Positions 10,721-21,640 of a stretch of 64,000 nucleotides of DNA are shown in pieces. The stretch comes from Paguma larvata. Its lineage: Eukaryota; Chordata; Mammalia; Carnivora; Viverridae. The stretch lies in contig CM057826.1 in the NCBI GenBank assembly GCA_030068075.1, positions 111,934,746 through 111,998,745 on the forward strand, read 5' to 3'. The notes under the pieces are model-generated. The model was given only the letters and a program-made list of their open reading frames with translations, had not been told where the DNA came from and did not search any database. A program made the translations under genes and the position numbers. Within the stretch, counting starts at the first letter, position 1; each line of letters starts with the position of its first letter.

Positions 10721-12160
10721 TATCATCCAGCATACTAGATGTAAAGACAGAATTTAAAGTCTTGATTGTGTCATGTCGGGTGGATGGAACAACATAACTA
10801 CTTTCTGCACTTTAGAGTGGTACACATGTCATCATCAACAGTAAGTCAGGGGCCAACATTAAGGGATTCTGGTCACTTCTCATTCTGTGAAACTTAGATT
10901 ATTCTCTCCAGGATCTTAGTCCTGCTGTTTGATGCATACCTCACTTTACAGCTGAGAGGAATAAAGAAAAGAGAATAAATTTACCTTATTTCTCATGTGC
11001 TTATGAGGCCTTTTTATGAAGCTTTTCCTACCAAAATGGTAGTAATTCCATAAATTATCCTAGTCCTAGGTGGGAACATGCACACAGTGCCTAGTCATGG
11101 GTTTCCTGGGCTCCCTCTACCTAAGGAATGTGAAAGCATTCAGATTATCACATATTAGCTATGTCTTTTAATTTACAAATGTGGACATTGAGGGTGAGTG
11201 ATGATTGTCATTTACAACTGTGCCTGACCTTTTTTAAATTAATACTCAATCTTCTACAACATATAAAAAGTCCTCATCATCTATTTAGAACTTAATAAAG
11301 GATGTAGATTCCTTATAAATTAGTGTAGTATATGACACACTTTGGATAACGTCTACTTACCCCTTCTGAAGCCTCTGTTTACATTTATGTGTTTTCTACC
11401 AGGAGTTTAATCGTTTGCCCATTACCTCATATCCGAAAAGGATGAATTTCTTAAGTGTGTTGCAGTGAAATAAGTGATTAAATAAAGCCATTTATATTTT
11501 GTTAATCACTATGAAGGTCTAGTAGGCTAGTTTAGGTAGGAAAGTAAACACATATATATATATGTGTGTGTGTATGTTGAAGTGGGTGATTTATTTGTCC
11601 ATTTCCTTAGAACAATAGAGAAGATGCGCACAGACAGACATCTCCTAGCTGGGATGATCAGTTACCTCCTGAGATTAGAAGGACTTTAGTTATCTTAACC
11701 TTAGCAGACACCAACAGGGCTGAAACCTGTGATCTCCGCATTGAGCTTACCTACAGCTGAGCGGAGATGCATAATAGAGGGTGATGGACTCCGTCCTGCA
11801 GACCCAGCAGAAGTGGACAAATATGTGATGAAGGAATCTAGGCTCCAGGGGGACAGGGAGAGTGAGCACAGAGAGAGACCTGCTTGAAACAGTTTATCCA
11901 TTAGGGACTGATGAGGTGCCCAGAAATCATCCTTGCTTGTATAATTGCCAATTTGGTGGACCACCCACAAGAAGCTATCGACTTGGGGATTTGTTTGGGT
12001 TGGAAACAAATGAAGAAATAACCCCCTAAAAACTCATGTTATTGTCGCTTTTCCCGTTCTGCCCTAAAGCCAAAGTGGTGTGTCTAACACAAATCCATCT
12101 CTTCTTAAAAATTTGTGACCGTTGATATCTTCTCCGGATACATTTCCTCGAAAATGGGCC
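10721..12160. other. Unique sequence, AT-rich in part
   Basis: No gene or repeat recognised over 1.4 kb. A short alternating (TA)/(TG) run is at 11551-11577. Confidence 0.45.
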
Positions 12161-12164
12161 CACA

Positions 12165-12350
12165 AGACTTTTGTCGCCTGGCTTCAGATCCCTGTTCCCT
12201 GCACACCCCACACACTCCATATTATTTCTGTCTGTCTTTCTGTTATATTTTACAGATGAGAAAACAAGTTCAAAGAGAGATTGGGCATGGCCAAAACTTG
12301 AACCCAGATGATCTGATTGCACAGTCCACACTCACAGTTAGTACCCTCTA
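12165..12350 (+). mobile_element. MIR
   Basis: Core 'tttacagatgagaaaacaagttcaaagag' and 3' part 'cttgaacccagatgatctgattg' are clear. The 5' part is weak. Confidence 0.75.
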
Positions 12351-12624
12351 AGTATTTCCATCAGTGTCTGTGGCAGACTTCAACAGTAATTATTTATGTA
12401 TCCATTAAGAGTAGGGGAGAGAAATTTAGAAAGCAGAGTATCACAGCAGAATATGCAAACCAGACAGACAGTTTCAAGTCCAGCTCAACTTCTGAGGTCT
12501 TTCCCCGACCTCTCTAGCCCATTAGTCTCTCCCCTCCTTAAGCCCAGAGCACATTTAGATTAAATACATAATTGACAGTTCACCATGTACTTTTTTACCA
12601 CTTTTCATCTTCCACTTGGATATC
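12351..12624. other. Unique sequence
   Basis: No feature assigned. Confidence 0.4.
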
Positions 12625-12735
12625 TTGCCTGCTCTTTCCAACTAGACTATAATTTGTTAGAGAGCCGAGAGTTCATTCCTTCCCATCTGGCACCTGCTGA
12701 ACACACTATGGGACATGGACACTTAATCAATGCCT
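12625..12735 (+). mobile_element. L2 3' end remnant
   Basis: 'aactagactataatttgttagagagc' through 'cacttaatcaatgcc' follows the L2 'agactgtaagctccttgagg ... ctcaataaatg' order. Confidence 0.55.
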
Positions 12736-12744
12736 CTTGTTTTC

Positions 12745-12990
12745 TTAAAGAGTGGCGGCATAGTTCATTGGGCTCCAAAGGCAGATAGACTCTGTTTCTC
12801 ACCTGCTAGGCTGCAATGGGTTGCAACCCAATGAAAATGACAAAATTTCATCTATTGCAAGTGTAATCCACGGATTAAAACAATACCTTATAGCATTGTT
12901 GGGAATATTAAAAAGGAACATAGAAAGCACTTGGCATAGTTCCTAGCACATAATAAGCTCTCAATAAATAGTAATTATTAATGTTGTTAT
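12745..12990 (-). mobile_element. MIR, antisense
   Basis: The 3' half is clear: 'attgttgggaatattaaaa' and 'cacataataagctctcaataaatagtaattatta'. The next MIR follows at once in the opposite direction. Confidence 0.75.
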
Positions 12991-12994
12991 TACC

Positions 12995-13130
12995 ATATAG
13001 CTGAATTCATCGAGTGTTTGTGTTACATGCTGTGCCAAATACTGTGTATGCAATTATCTCATTTAATTTTTTCATAGCGTAGAAAAGGTTTGTCGACTTC
13101 AAAAAAAATGCACTTCCTTTTACCCAGAAG
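12995..13130 (+). mobile_element. MIR, sense
   Basis: 'gagtgtttgtgttacatgctgtgccaaatactg' and 'caattatctcatttaa' match the MIR 5' half. It lies back to back with the antisense MIR on its left. Confidence 0.7.
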
Positions 13131-13303
13131 TTATTTAAGAACATCAGTTGCCCTCACCATCTTCAGAATCCTGTAGCAGGCCAGCCAGGCATGATGTGGT
13201 ATCGTAACACACTCTTGCTACTTCATGGTAATTGTGACACTTAACACAATAATTACTAACAGCAGCTAGAGCATTAGAATTGACAGATACTTTGCTTTCT
13301 TAT

Positions 13304-13728
13304 TTTTTAATGTTTATTTATTTTGGGGGGCGCCTGGGTAGCTCAGTCAGTTGAGTGTCCAACTTTCACTCAGTTCATGATCTCACAGTTCACAAGTTCG
13401 AGCCCCATGTCAGGCTCTGTGCTGACAGCTCAGCTCAGAGCCTGGAGCCTGCTTCAGATTCTGTCTCCCTCCATCTCTGCTCTTCCCCCATTTGTGCTCT
13501 GTCTCTGTTTCTCAAAAACAAATAAACATTAAGAAAATAAAATAAATGTTTGTTTATTTTTGAGGGACAGTGCATGAGCAGGTTAGGGGCAGAGAGAGGG
13601 AAACAGAATCTGAAGCAGGTTCTGAGCTGACAGCAGAGAGCCCAATATGGGGCTTGAACTCACGAACCGTGAGATCATTACCTGAACCAAAATCGGGCGC
13701 GTAACCAACTGAGCCACCCGGGTGCCCC
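13304..13728 (-). mobile_element. SINEC, antisense, split in its tail by another SINE
   Basis: The tail complement (13304-13324) is separated from the body and head complement (13545-13728, ending 'gagccacccgggtgcccc') by a sense SINE. The outer element is bracketed by 'gctttcttat' at 13294-13303 and 13737-13746. Confidence 0.88.
13325..13544 (+). mobile_element. SINEC nested in the tail of an antisense SINEC
   Basis: Head 'ggggggcgcctgggtagctc' through tail 'aaaacaaataaacattaag'. The host tail sequence is duplicated on both sides ('aatgtttatttatttt' left, 'aatgtttgtttattttt' right), showing insertion into the A/T-rich tail of the older SINE. Confidence 0.92.
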
Positions 13729-13746
13729 AAAGCTTGGCTTTCTTAT

Positions 13747-14228
13747 GTAAGTTAAACTAAATCTAAATTGTAATGCCATGATTCTCTCTCAGTTCTGTCC
13801 CTATGCCCTCTCTTGCAAGTCAGAGAGAAGAAAGTCAAGTTGGGTTGCCAGTCAGAGTATCCCATATGGACCCTTCAGTAATGTGTGTTGCTAGACAAAA
13901 TAAGATGAAAACCACTGGTCCAGGCACTATAAGGAGCATTGAATCTTGTAGGACCCTGAAATAGTTGTAAGGCAAACAGTAGAACTGTTTGGATCAGTGT
14001 GACGTAGATTGCTAGTAACAAGTTCTTCAGTATGCCAGTCTGTTTAGTTTATAGGAAAATTAGCAAAGGTCAGATCGAGAAAGGCTTGTTCTACAGGGTT
14101 TTTTGGTTTTCCTTTTTAAATCACTTTGGTACTACATTGCAAGCTAAGAGTTCTGTAGCCATGCTGTAGAAAGTGTGCTTTGATGGCTGATAATGGCATC
14201 CTGCAAAGCAGAGGATTTTTAGGGCCAG
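13747..14228. other. Unique sequence
   Basis: No repeat or gene assigned. Confidence 0.4.
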
Positions 14229-14229
14229 T

Positions 14230-14511
14230 TTCACCTGGTCTGTATGTTACTACAGTGGTGGATATGTGTCATTCTATGTCCAGGCTCATAGAATGTGTGA
14301 CACCAAGAGCGATCCCTAATGTAAACTATGGACTTTGGGTGATAATGATGGGCCAGTGAAAGTTCATCAGTTGGAACAAATGCACCGCTCTGCTGGGGTT
14401 GTTGATAATGGGGAAGAATACGCAAGTGTGGAAGCAGGGGGTAAATGGGAAATCTCTATACCTTCTGCTCAATCTTTCTCTGAACCTAAAACAACTCTAA
14501 AAACTAAAATC
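14230..14511 (+). mobile_element. L1MA/L1MB-type 3' end
   Basis: 'ctcatagaatgtgtgacaccaag', 'cctaatgtaaactatggac', 'ttgataatggggaagaa', 'gggaaatctctataccttc' and 'ctctaaaaactaaaatct' follow the L1MB 3' UTR in order. It is a 5'-truncated copy. Confidence 0.85.
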
Positions 14512-14617
14512 TAGGGTTTGCCTGTCTGGCTCAGTTAGTAGAACACGTAATTCTTGATCTTGGGGTTGTAAATTCAAGCCCCCCTTTGGGTGTAGAGATT
14601 ACGTAAAAAATAAAATC
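14512..14617 (+). mobile_element. Short tRNA-derived SINEC monomer
   Basis: A different, shorter SINEC: 'gtctggctcagttagtagaac', 'cttgatcttggggttgtaaattcaagcc', 'gggtgtagagattacgtaaaaaataaaatct'. It has the tRNA part and A-rich tail only, and inserted at the end of the L1MB copy. Confidence 0.8.
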
Positions 14618-14624
14618 TCTTTTT

Positions 14625-14824
14625 TTAAGCTCATTTCTTTAGTTTGAGAGAGAAAACTTGCACACAAGCATGCACACGAGCAGGGGAGGAGCACAGAGAG
14701 AGAGGGAGAGATTGAGAATCCTGAGCAGGCTCCACACTGTCAGCACAGAGCCTGACGCAGGCCTCAAACCCACAAACCGTGAGATCATGACCTGAGCTGA
14801 AATCAAGAGCCACCAGATGTCCCT
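14625..14824 (-). mobile_element. SINEC, antisense, with internal deletion
   Basis: The order is normal except near the head, where the complement jumps from 'gaaatcaagag' straight to 'ccaccagatgtccc'; about 20 bp including the 'cttaaccaactga' block is missing. Confidence 0.88.
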
Positions 14825-14841
14825 TAAAAATAAAATCTTTT

Positions 14842-15059
14842 GGGGCGCCTGGGTGGCTCAGTCGGTTAGGCGGCTGACTTCAGCTCAGGTCATGATCTCA
14901 TGGTCTGTGCATTCGAGCCCCGCGTCAGGCTCTGTGCTGATGGTTCAGAGCCTGGAGCCTGCTTGGGATTCTGTGTCTCCCTCTCTCTCTGCCCTTCCCC
15001 TGCTCACACTCTGTCTCTAGGTCTCTCAAAAATAAATAAAAACATTAAAAAAATTTAAA
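14842..15059 (+). mobile_element. SINEC, young-looking, 16-bp target-site duplication
   Basis: Near-consensus copy from 'ggggcgcctgggtggctcag' to an A-rich tail. An exact 16-bp duplication ('aaaaataaaatctttt') flanks it at 14826-14841 and 15060-15075. Confidence 0.95.
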
Positions 15060-15139
15060 AAAAATAAAATCTTTTAAAAAAATCTTTAAAAACAAACAAA
15101 TAATGTATGATCAAAACAGAGCTGGAATCCTGTCCAGTT

Positions 15140-15760
15140 AAACCCACACGTATTAAAGGTCTGCTACATGCCAGACTATGGGATAGATTTGGAGAACACA
15201 AAAATAATGAATTTGTACATGTCCTTGTTGAAACAATGGATGCATAGCCTTAGCATGCATTACTGCTAGTAATACTGGAGTCTAGGAAGAGAGATAAGCA
15301 AGAATACAAACTGCAAAAATTTTAATAATGGTTGTAGGAAGATGCATTAAAAAAAAAATTGAGGGGCGCCTGGGTGGCTCAGTTGGTTAAGCGGCCAACT
15401 TCAGCTCAGGTCATGATCTCGAGGTTTGTGAGTTCGAGCCCCATGTCGGGCTCTGTTCTGATGGCTCAGAGCGTGGAGCCTGCTTCGGATTCTGTGTCTA
15501 CCTCTCTCTCTGCCATTCCCCTGCTCATGCTCTGTCTCTATGTCTTTCAAAAATAAATAAACGTTGAAAACTTATTAAAAAAAATTGAGCTAGCATGGAG
15601 GGCGGTGCACCTAACAGGACATGGAAGGTAGAAGTAAGGGAGGCTTCCTAGAGGAGGCGATGCCTCAGTGGGGTCTTGTAGAATGAGTACGAGCTTCCTA
15701 AGCCTACAGTGGACATGGACGAAGGTGGGAACAGTTCCGGATACAACAGACATAGTTTTG
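15140..15760 (-). mobile_element. L2, antisense, interrupted by a SINE
   Basis: 'ggtctgctacatgccagactatgggatag' (15161-15189) begins the complement of the L2 3' end. After the SINE it continues with 'gtgcacctaacaggac', 'ggaggcttcctagaggagg' and 'ggggtcttgtagaatgag'. Confidence 0.75.
15364..15576 (+). mobile_element. SINEC with target-site duplication
   Basis: Near-consensus copy inside the antisense L2. The 13-bp sequence 'aaaaaaaattgag' occurs on both sides (ending 15363 and at 15577-15589). Confidence 0.94.
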
Positions 15761-16544
15761 TTGCTGATGGCTTGACTCTAAATATGCTGCTCAGATGCCT
15801 TTACATTCAGTTTTGGTTTTCTGTACTGGAAAATTCCTTTTTCCTGGAGTGTCAAGAGGTTGGCTTCACGAATGTTTGTGAAGGCTTTGGTCAGGTCTGG
15901 GTTAAAAAATGAGGTAGAGGGCAAGTACATTCTTCATTATCCCAGCCTTACCAGCATCCTACCACATAAGAAAAGTTCCCTGAAAGGTCATTTCTAAGAA
16001 GCGGTGTTAGTCTGGTGGCTCTTCAACCTCATGTAACTTCCTGGAACAATGCAGGAGCCAGGCAAAAGAGTGACATCAGCATGGAGAGAATAATGAATTT
16101 AAATCATAAGCCTTCTTGCCTTACTGCAGCTGCTGAGGATGAGACCGGTGGAAAACTTCTAAACTTAACTCTGCCGCTGCCTGGAAGCTTCTAATTAAAA
16201 GTTTTCAAATAAAATCAATAAGTTTTGATGGATAAAAGAGCAGATGGTTGAAGGAAGAGAACAAAACACCACACTGGGAAAGCGCTGGGCTTGAATTCCG
16301 TTTGAAAACACACTCTGTGTAGGAGAAAGCAGAGATCTGACGTGGACAGGCTTCAGAGACGGTAGAGGCAGGATTAGATGCGGTGCCGTCCCAAATTTCA
16401 CTGTGAGTTTTAGTTGGTGGCAAAACTGAACTTCTGTCAGAATCCAAACATGTGAAGTGGGAGTGATATTCTCTTATAACAAAGGGTGTTCATCTGTTCC
16501 CTCGAGTGGTTTTTCTTCATTCTTGTGTCTTTCTTTAGTTCCGC
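15761..16544. other. Unique sequence
   Basis: No gene or repeat recognised. Open frames of 67-80 codons have no domain features. Confidence 0.4.
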
Positions 16545-16640
16545 ATGTGTGTATTAAGCACCTACTATTAGCTAGTGTTACTTGCCTGGGTGCTGGGGAT
16601 TCAGCGTGAGCCAAAATCAGACAAGAAGTGGTTTTTGTTT
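16545..16640 (-). mobile_element. L2 3' end remnant, antisense
   Basis: 'tattaagcacctactattagc' and 'ctgggtgctggggattcagcg' are the complement of the L2 3' end. A short (TTTG)n run follows at 16635-16660. Confidence 0.7.
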
Positions 16641-16723
16641 GTTTGTTTGTTTTGTTTTTTTAACCTCTGATGGAGCCAACTTAGTGCAGACCTTGTGCAA
16701 CTCATTACTTAGTCAACTGGCTG

Positions 16724-16913
16724 GGCTCCTGGGTGGCTCAATCAGTTGAGCATCTAACTTCAGCTCAGTTCATGACCTCACACTTTGTGGATTTGAGCCA
16801 CACGTCAGGCTCTGTGCTGACAGCTCAGAACCTGGAGCCTGCTTCGGATTCTGTGGCTCCCCCTGTCTCCGCCCCTCCCCTACTCATGCTCTGTCTCTCT
16901 TTCTCTCTCTCTG

Positions 16914-16946
<33 letters not shown>

Positions 16947-16966
16947 TAAAAATAAATATTCAAAAA
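16724..16966 (+). mobile_element. SINEC with expanded CT tract
   Basis: Full-length copy whose CT-rich region (about 16894-16945) is longer than in its siblings. The flanks repeat imperfectly ('ttagtcaactggct' before, 'ttagtcgattggct' after). Confidence 0.93.
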
Positions 16967-17039
16967 AATTTAGTCGATTGGCTAATGAAATACAGCAAGT
17001 GAAAATATATAGATATTTAAAAATGTGCAAATGTGCAAG

Positions 17040-17275
17040 CATTTGACATTATTTAATGATAATGATGATGACAGCACCATACTTAGATTTTATTAATTTG
17101 ATAAGATACTTTGGCATACCTCGTAGGTAATCCCCATGACAAATCTTTGAGGTGGGTGCTGATAACTTTTAACCAAGAGGAAACTGAAATTCAAGGGATG
17201 GGGATTCCCACCCTGAATCACGGAGCTGGTCCGTGAAGAGCCGTGACTTGTACCCATCCCCTGGGAACTTAGTTC
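17040..17275 (+). mobile_element. MIR
   Basis: 'aagatactttggcatacctcgtaggtaatcc', 'accaagaggaaactgaaattc' and 'ttgtacccatcccctgg' follow the MIR order from middle to 3' end. Confidence 0.7.
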
Positions 17276-18109
17276 GCCTGTTCTTTTGCCGCTGCAGGTT
17301 GAACATTTTGGGCAGTCATTTGGAATTTCAGTCATCTGACCGTTGTAAACCTCTAGTCCAAAGAGAGTGCTTGTATGAGCAATTCCAGAGAATGCTGACA
17401 TCCCTGGTATTGATATTGAGAGGTGGGAGTGGCCTACCAGGCAGAAATATTGCATAAACAGAGCTATGATGTGGGCAAAACAAGCTGAGCAGTGGTGTCA
17501 CGATGTGAGCTCTTTGTTTGGACTGGTCTATTTAGCTGTCACCGAGAGTTCTACACCTTTCTTCTGTCCGTTTCATTTGGGCTTCAATCTGCCTGTGCTT
17601 ACACAGCTTCAGCGCATGGAAGGGTTTCATTTTAACCTTGATGCTTGTAGAAGGTGGAAGGTTCTCTAGGTTTCCTTGGCCTTCAGAAGCCAAGACAAGG
17701 TCAGGATAAAGGGTTCCACTTGGGTACAGATCAAGTAATAGTTATTCTAGAAAACTCCTTGGGGTTTGATTCCACTAGTGAGTCTAAGTACCAGTGCAGT
17801 TTGGGATACGAGAGATTGTCTGCTATTTCCTCTTTCCTGTCACATCTACCTGCAGTTTTCAGAGATCCATACATGACATTTGGGACCCTCCAGGGAAGAT
17901 CTATATGGTCTCTTTGCAAGATATACAATTCGCGAAGCCATCTGTGTCTTCCAGACACCCTTGCGTGTCTAAAAGGAGTGCCTGCTTCAGAGTCATCTCA
18001 GACGGTGCTCCCTTCTCTGGTTGTCCACATTGTCCCCTAGGACTCCCCTGGCACTTTGTTCTTCTTGGCCAGCATCTATCTCTCCTGTTCCTCTGTTCCT
18101 GCTCTAGTC
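17276..18109. other. Unique sequence
   Basis: No assigned feature. Overlapping 128-codon frames at 17654-18040 and 17794-18180 show no domain; the second runs into L2. Confidence 0.4.
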
Positions 18110-18720
18110 CTTCCATCCCACAGTCCTTACCACACATGACAGCCAGTGCTATTTTTCAGTCTATGCATATATGTGTGTAATAATTAGATACACTAAATTT
18201 GTACCGAATGTCACATATGTATATAACAGATACGAAGCCATGTTCCTTATCTGCCTCACACCCTTGGGTGGCTTCCGTGTACACGCAGGACAAGATGGTG
18301 GCACTTCACCATTGGCTGGGCGCCCTGCCCACCTCTCTCCCTCTCTGTCCAGTAGTCTACTCACTGCACTCTTTCCTCCTGCGTGGCCCTCACTCATCAC
18401 TTCCTGTTACCAGGACAGTTCTTTGAAAGAACCATGTGTTTTGAAAGAGTGGCTTTTCAAACATCCTCAAATCAAAAGAATACTCTGCTCTCATTCGGCC
18501 CCCAACTCATACTCCCTAGCTCAACTCCACAACGTTTATTCTCTGACCACTTCATTCATTAGCCTTTATTAAATTTTGGTCTTATCTACCTCCTCCACTG
18601 GAATGTAAGCCTCGTGAGGAGAAGGACAAGGATACATCTGATATAGCCTCCGAGCTTGGCACTGTGGCCATCCACTGCTCAGTAGTACCCTGAACAAATA
18701 TTGATGAATGTGTCTTGTCC
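18110..18720 (+). mobile_element. L2 remnant with 3' end
   Basis: CT-rich L2 body (18230-18420, e.g. 'cccttgggtggcttcc') and a clear 3' end: 'ccactggaatgtaagcctcgtgaggag' to 'accctgaacaaatattgatgaatg'. Confidence 0.65.
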
Positions 18721-18779
18721 CCCATCCAACCTAGGACGCATCTCTTTCTGTACAACAAGAAACAACACAGACAGTTACA

Positions 18780-19035
18780 AAGTGTTGACTTTGTAGTACC
18801 CACTTTCCTAAGTGCTCTGCATGAACTCACCCCTTGAATTTTCATGAAAAACCTATGAGGATTGCACAGTTACTATCAGCCCCATTTTTCAGATGAGAAA
18901 ACTGAGAAGTTAAATAATGTTAAATATTAAAGAGATTTTAAAAATCTGCTCAAGACAAGACAGCTAGAAAATGACAGAGCCAAGATTCAAATGCAGACAT
19001 CTGGCTCTCGGGCTCCTCTCTTCCTAGAGCAGAAT
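18780..19035 (+). mobile_element. MIR
   Basis: 'cctaagtgctctgcatgaactc', 'cccatttttcagatgagaaaactgag' and 'gacagagccaagattcaaatgcag' in MIR order, with a short insertion around 18905-18950. Confidence 0.85.
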
Positions 19036-19274
19036 CACATGTATACTTTTGAGATAAAGGAAAGAAACTTGGAGCAGGCTGCAAGCACAGTGAAATTAAT
19101 GGATCTCACACCTGCTACGGTGTACTCTTTCCCAACCTGGGGAAGCTAGAGCTAGCGTCATTATTTCTTTAGTGGGTCCATGTGAAGGGAAAACCACAGT
19201 AATCTCTGCAGATGCTAGGATTGAAAGAACCATTGTCCCCTCATCAGAAAGCATAATTAAGAGCCTCTCTGCCT
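19036..19274. other. Unique sequence
   Basis: No feature assigned. Confidence 0.35.
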
Positions 19275-19348
19275 ATTAAATGAGGCAGTGAATGCTAACA
19301 CACTTTGTAGCGTGTAAAACGCTCTATAAATGTTAGTTATTCTTATTC
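19275..19348 (-). mobile_element. MIR fragment, antisense
   Basis: 'ttaaatgaggcagtgaatgc' through 'aaacgctctataaatgttagttattctt' matches the MIR 3' complement. Confidence 0.65.
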
Positions 19349-20234
19349 TCGAGCTCCATGGGACAACGGCTTATGTTACGGAACTGCTGGTTCAGAATGT
19401 TTCAGTAGTACTAAATCTACCCAGTAGTCAAGGAAAGGAAATGCCTCCAGTGTATTCCCTCCTATCATCCTGAAAACCAAACAGGAATCCATTCTTCTCC
19501 CGCATTTCCAAAATCCAGAGATATGCAAATTTAAATATGCAGGCTGCTTTTAAATGATACATGAAAGGGATTTTTGAAATGAATGTGCTGTGATTGAATT
19601 TCTGGTCAGTCACCCAGAAGGCATTTTGCACTAAGCTCTGGACCCAATTCCGCGGAAATGCAAGAAGCTTTGGTGCCTGCAGCCAGTCTAGCCACAGATG
19701 GGGATCAGGGTCCTTGCCACAAAACTTGTATTAAATCGTGCAGATCCACAGGCTCAGAGTTGGAAAACAAATTAGCCCAAGCCTAAAACAAATCCAGTAC
19801 AAAGTTACTTTAAAAATACGTTTTGAGTAACCTTGGTCCTACAATAAAACCCCTTTGATTTTAAACTACTTGGTAAGGACAAGCCTGTATTAATATATAA
19901 CATGTCGTTTTCAGTGGAGGAACTTTGTCACTTTTGAGAGATTTGACTGTTCTTTGAGAGTAAGAATATTATGAATTGATGTTGTCCAAATAAAGGTCTC
20001 TTTGACCTACTTTACCAATAGATAAGAAATACAGACAAAAATAATCATTTAATATGTATGACTTAAGCAGAGATGATTTTTAATATTAACTGACAGGAGT
20101 TGGCTCTCATACGGAGGTTGAAAAGCCCTAGTAACCACCTTGCTTATTATTAACCAAGTTTGCTAAGCAACCTTATTTCTTGGAGATGATCAAAGGTAAG
20201 TCTCAGACTTACTGGACTTGCTATGACATTCCAG
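19349..20234. other. Unique sequence with an octamer motif
   Basis: Repeat-poor stretch. ATGCAAAT, the POU/octamer consensus, is at 19523-19530. No gene seen. Confidence 0.4.
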
Positions 20235-20249
20235 AGTAGTGGAATTTTA

Positions 20250-20476
20250 GTTATTTTTTATTTATTTTTTAAGTCAACGTGGTTATTTTTTTTAATGTTT
20301 ATTTATTTATTTGGTGGGGGGAGGTGCAAAGAGAGAGAGAGAGAAAGACTCCTAATCAGACTTCATGTTCAGTGTAGAGCCAGACACAGTGCTTAATCCC
20401 ACGACTGTGAGATCATTACCGGAGAGGAAATCAAGAGTTGGACATTCCGCTGACTGAGCCACCCAGGCATCCTCAA
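20250..20476 (-). mobile_element. SINEC, antisense, with 15-bp flanking duplication
   Basis: Long T-rich tail complement, then body and head complement ending 'gagccacccaggcatcc'. The flanks 'agtagtggaatttta' (20235-20249) and 'agtagtgggatttta' (20477-20491) differ at one base. Confidence 0.93.
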
Positions 20477-20499
20477 AGTAGTGGGATTTTAAACTGTAT

Positions 20500-21640
20500 T
20501 TCCTCCCTTTTATTGTTTTAAAAAATTTGGCCACCAACATTTATAGAGTGTGTACAACAAAAACAGAACAGGCGAAGGTAATTTCACCTCAGCTCTCCTG
20601 ACTCCACTCCTCAGAGGTGACCACTAAATCACTGTAGCACATCTCTTTCCAGACCTTTCTCTACACATTTGTCTCTGTGTCTGTATTACATTTTAAAATT
20701 TTATGCTTCTATAAATGGCATACTAGTTGTTGACTGCAGCCATAAAACGTAATGCTTTGAAATAAGAAGGCTTTTTCTGGTCTTACTTGTTTTCTGAGAG
20801 GGAGAAAATCCAGGAGTGGCTGAGCTGGTGGGCCCTGGCTTCTGGTCTCTCACAAGGCTGTAGTCGGGATATAAGTTGGAACGGCAGTCATCTGAGGGTT
20901 GGACTGGGACTGCAGGATCTGCTTTGCCGGTGGCTCACCCGTCTGCTTGATGGAGAGCATAGCCATTCCCTGGCTGTTAGCAGGACGCTGCCACAGGAGC
21001 CTCCCCATGGGGCTCCTTGAGTGTTCTTAGAGCGTGGCAGGTGGCTTCATCTAGAATGAATGAGAGAGCGGAAGGGAACACCAAACCACATTGCCTTTTT
21101 ATGACCTAGTCTCAGAAGTGACAACTTGTCATTTCTGCCGTATTCGATTTATGAGTGAGTCACTGAGCCTGGCCCACCTTGAAGGAGAGGCTAATCAAGC
21201 TCCAATTGCTAAATGAGTATCAATTTCTGGACACATTTTAAAACCACCACATATGGCGTACTAAACGTATAATTCTGAAATATTTTTTTTCGCTTAATGT
21301 CTTACTATCGACAGATTATGTGTGCTGACTTAATGTATGTATTGGCTTATTCTTTTAACAGCTGTAGACTATTCCATTTTCTATTTAATCATTCTCCTCG
21401 GGATTGATACCATGAGATCTTGAATTTTCCTTCCTGTAGATAACACACCGGTGAGGGGGTGCTTTCTCAATGCCTCTTTGGCACATGTACCAAGATTTCT
21501 CTAGTAAAAATGCACTGAAGTGCAGTCACGGAGTTGAAGGGTCTATTTGTTGTAACCGTTGCTTTCACATGGCCCTCCAGAATGACTCTTCTTATTTCCA
21601 ACCATTCATCCCTCTCCCACTTGATAGTTGGAGGGACTTG
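20500..21640 (+). mobile_element. L1M 3' region split by a MaLR LTR
   Basis: The left part (20500-20735) has 'cctcagaggtgaccactaaatcac' and 'cagacctttctctacac'. The right part (about 21250-21640) has 'ttttttcgcttaatg', 'actattccattttctatttaatc' and 'gtagataacacaccgg'. Together they follow the same old L1M 3' region seen at 6670-7600. Confidence 0.6.
20740..21245 (-). mobile_element. MaLR (MLT1-like) solo LTR, antisense
   Basis: Complement of a MaLR/ERVL-type LTR: 'tctctcacaaggctg', 'tcatctgagggttggactggg', 'gcctccccatggggct', 'cttttatgacctagtctcagaagtgac', 'gtcatttctgccgtattcg'. It is a diverged LTR fragment with no coding part; the exact subfamily is uncertain. Confidence 0.55.

Noticed and set aside
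14842..14915. tRNA-like segment that could be a tRNA gene
   Set aside because: It is the tRNA-Lys-derived head of a SINEC with an A-rich tail and target-site duplication; no intact cloverleaf is supported.
14817..15020. Recurring peptide 'GAWVAQSV..LTSAQVMISW' in many frames, suggesting a protein family
   Set aside because: It is the translation of the SINEC head and body; it appears wherever a SINE does, in both orientations.
13294..15589. Cluster of similar repeated units, as in a CRISPR or satellite array
   Set aside because: The units are independent SINE insertions in both orientations, each with its own flanks; spacing is irregular.
17654..18180. Two overlapping 128-codon frames as a possible exon
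   Set aside because: No domain or splice support; the second extends into L2.
18171..18572. 133-codon plus-strand frame
   Set aside because: It lies largely in L2; no protein features.
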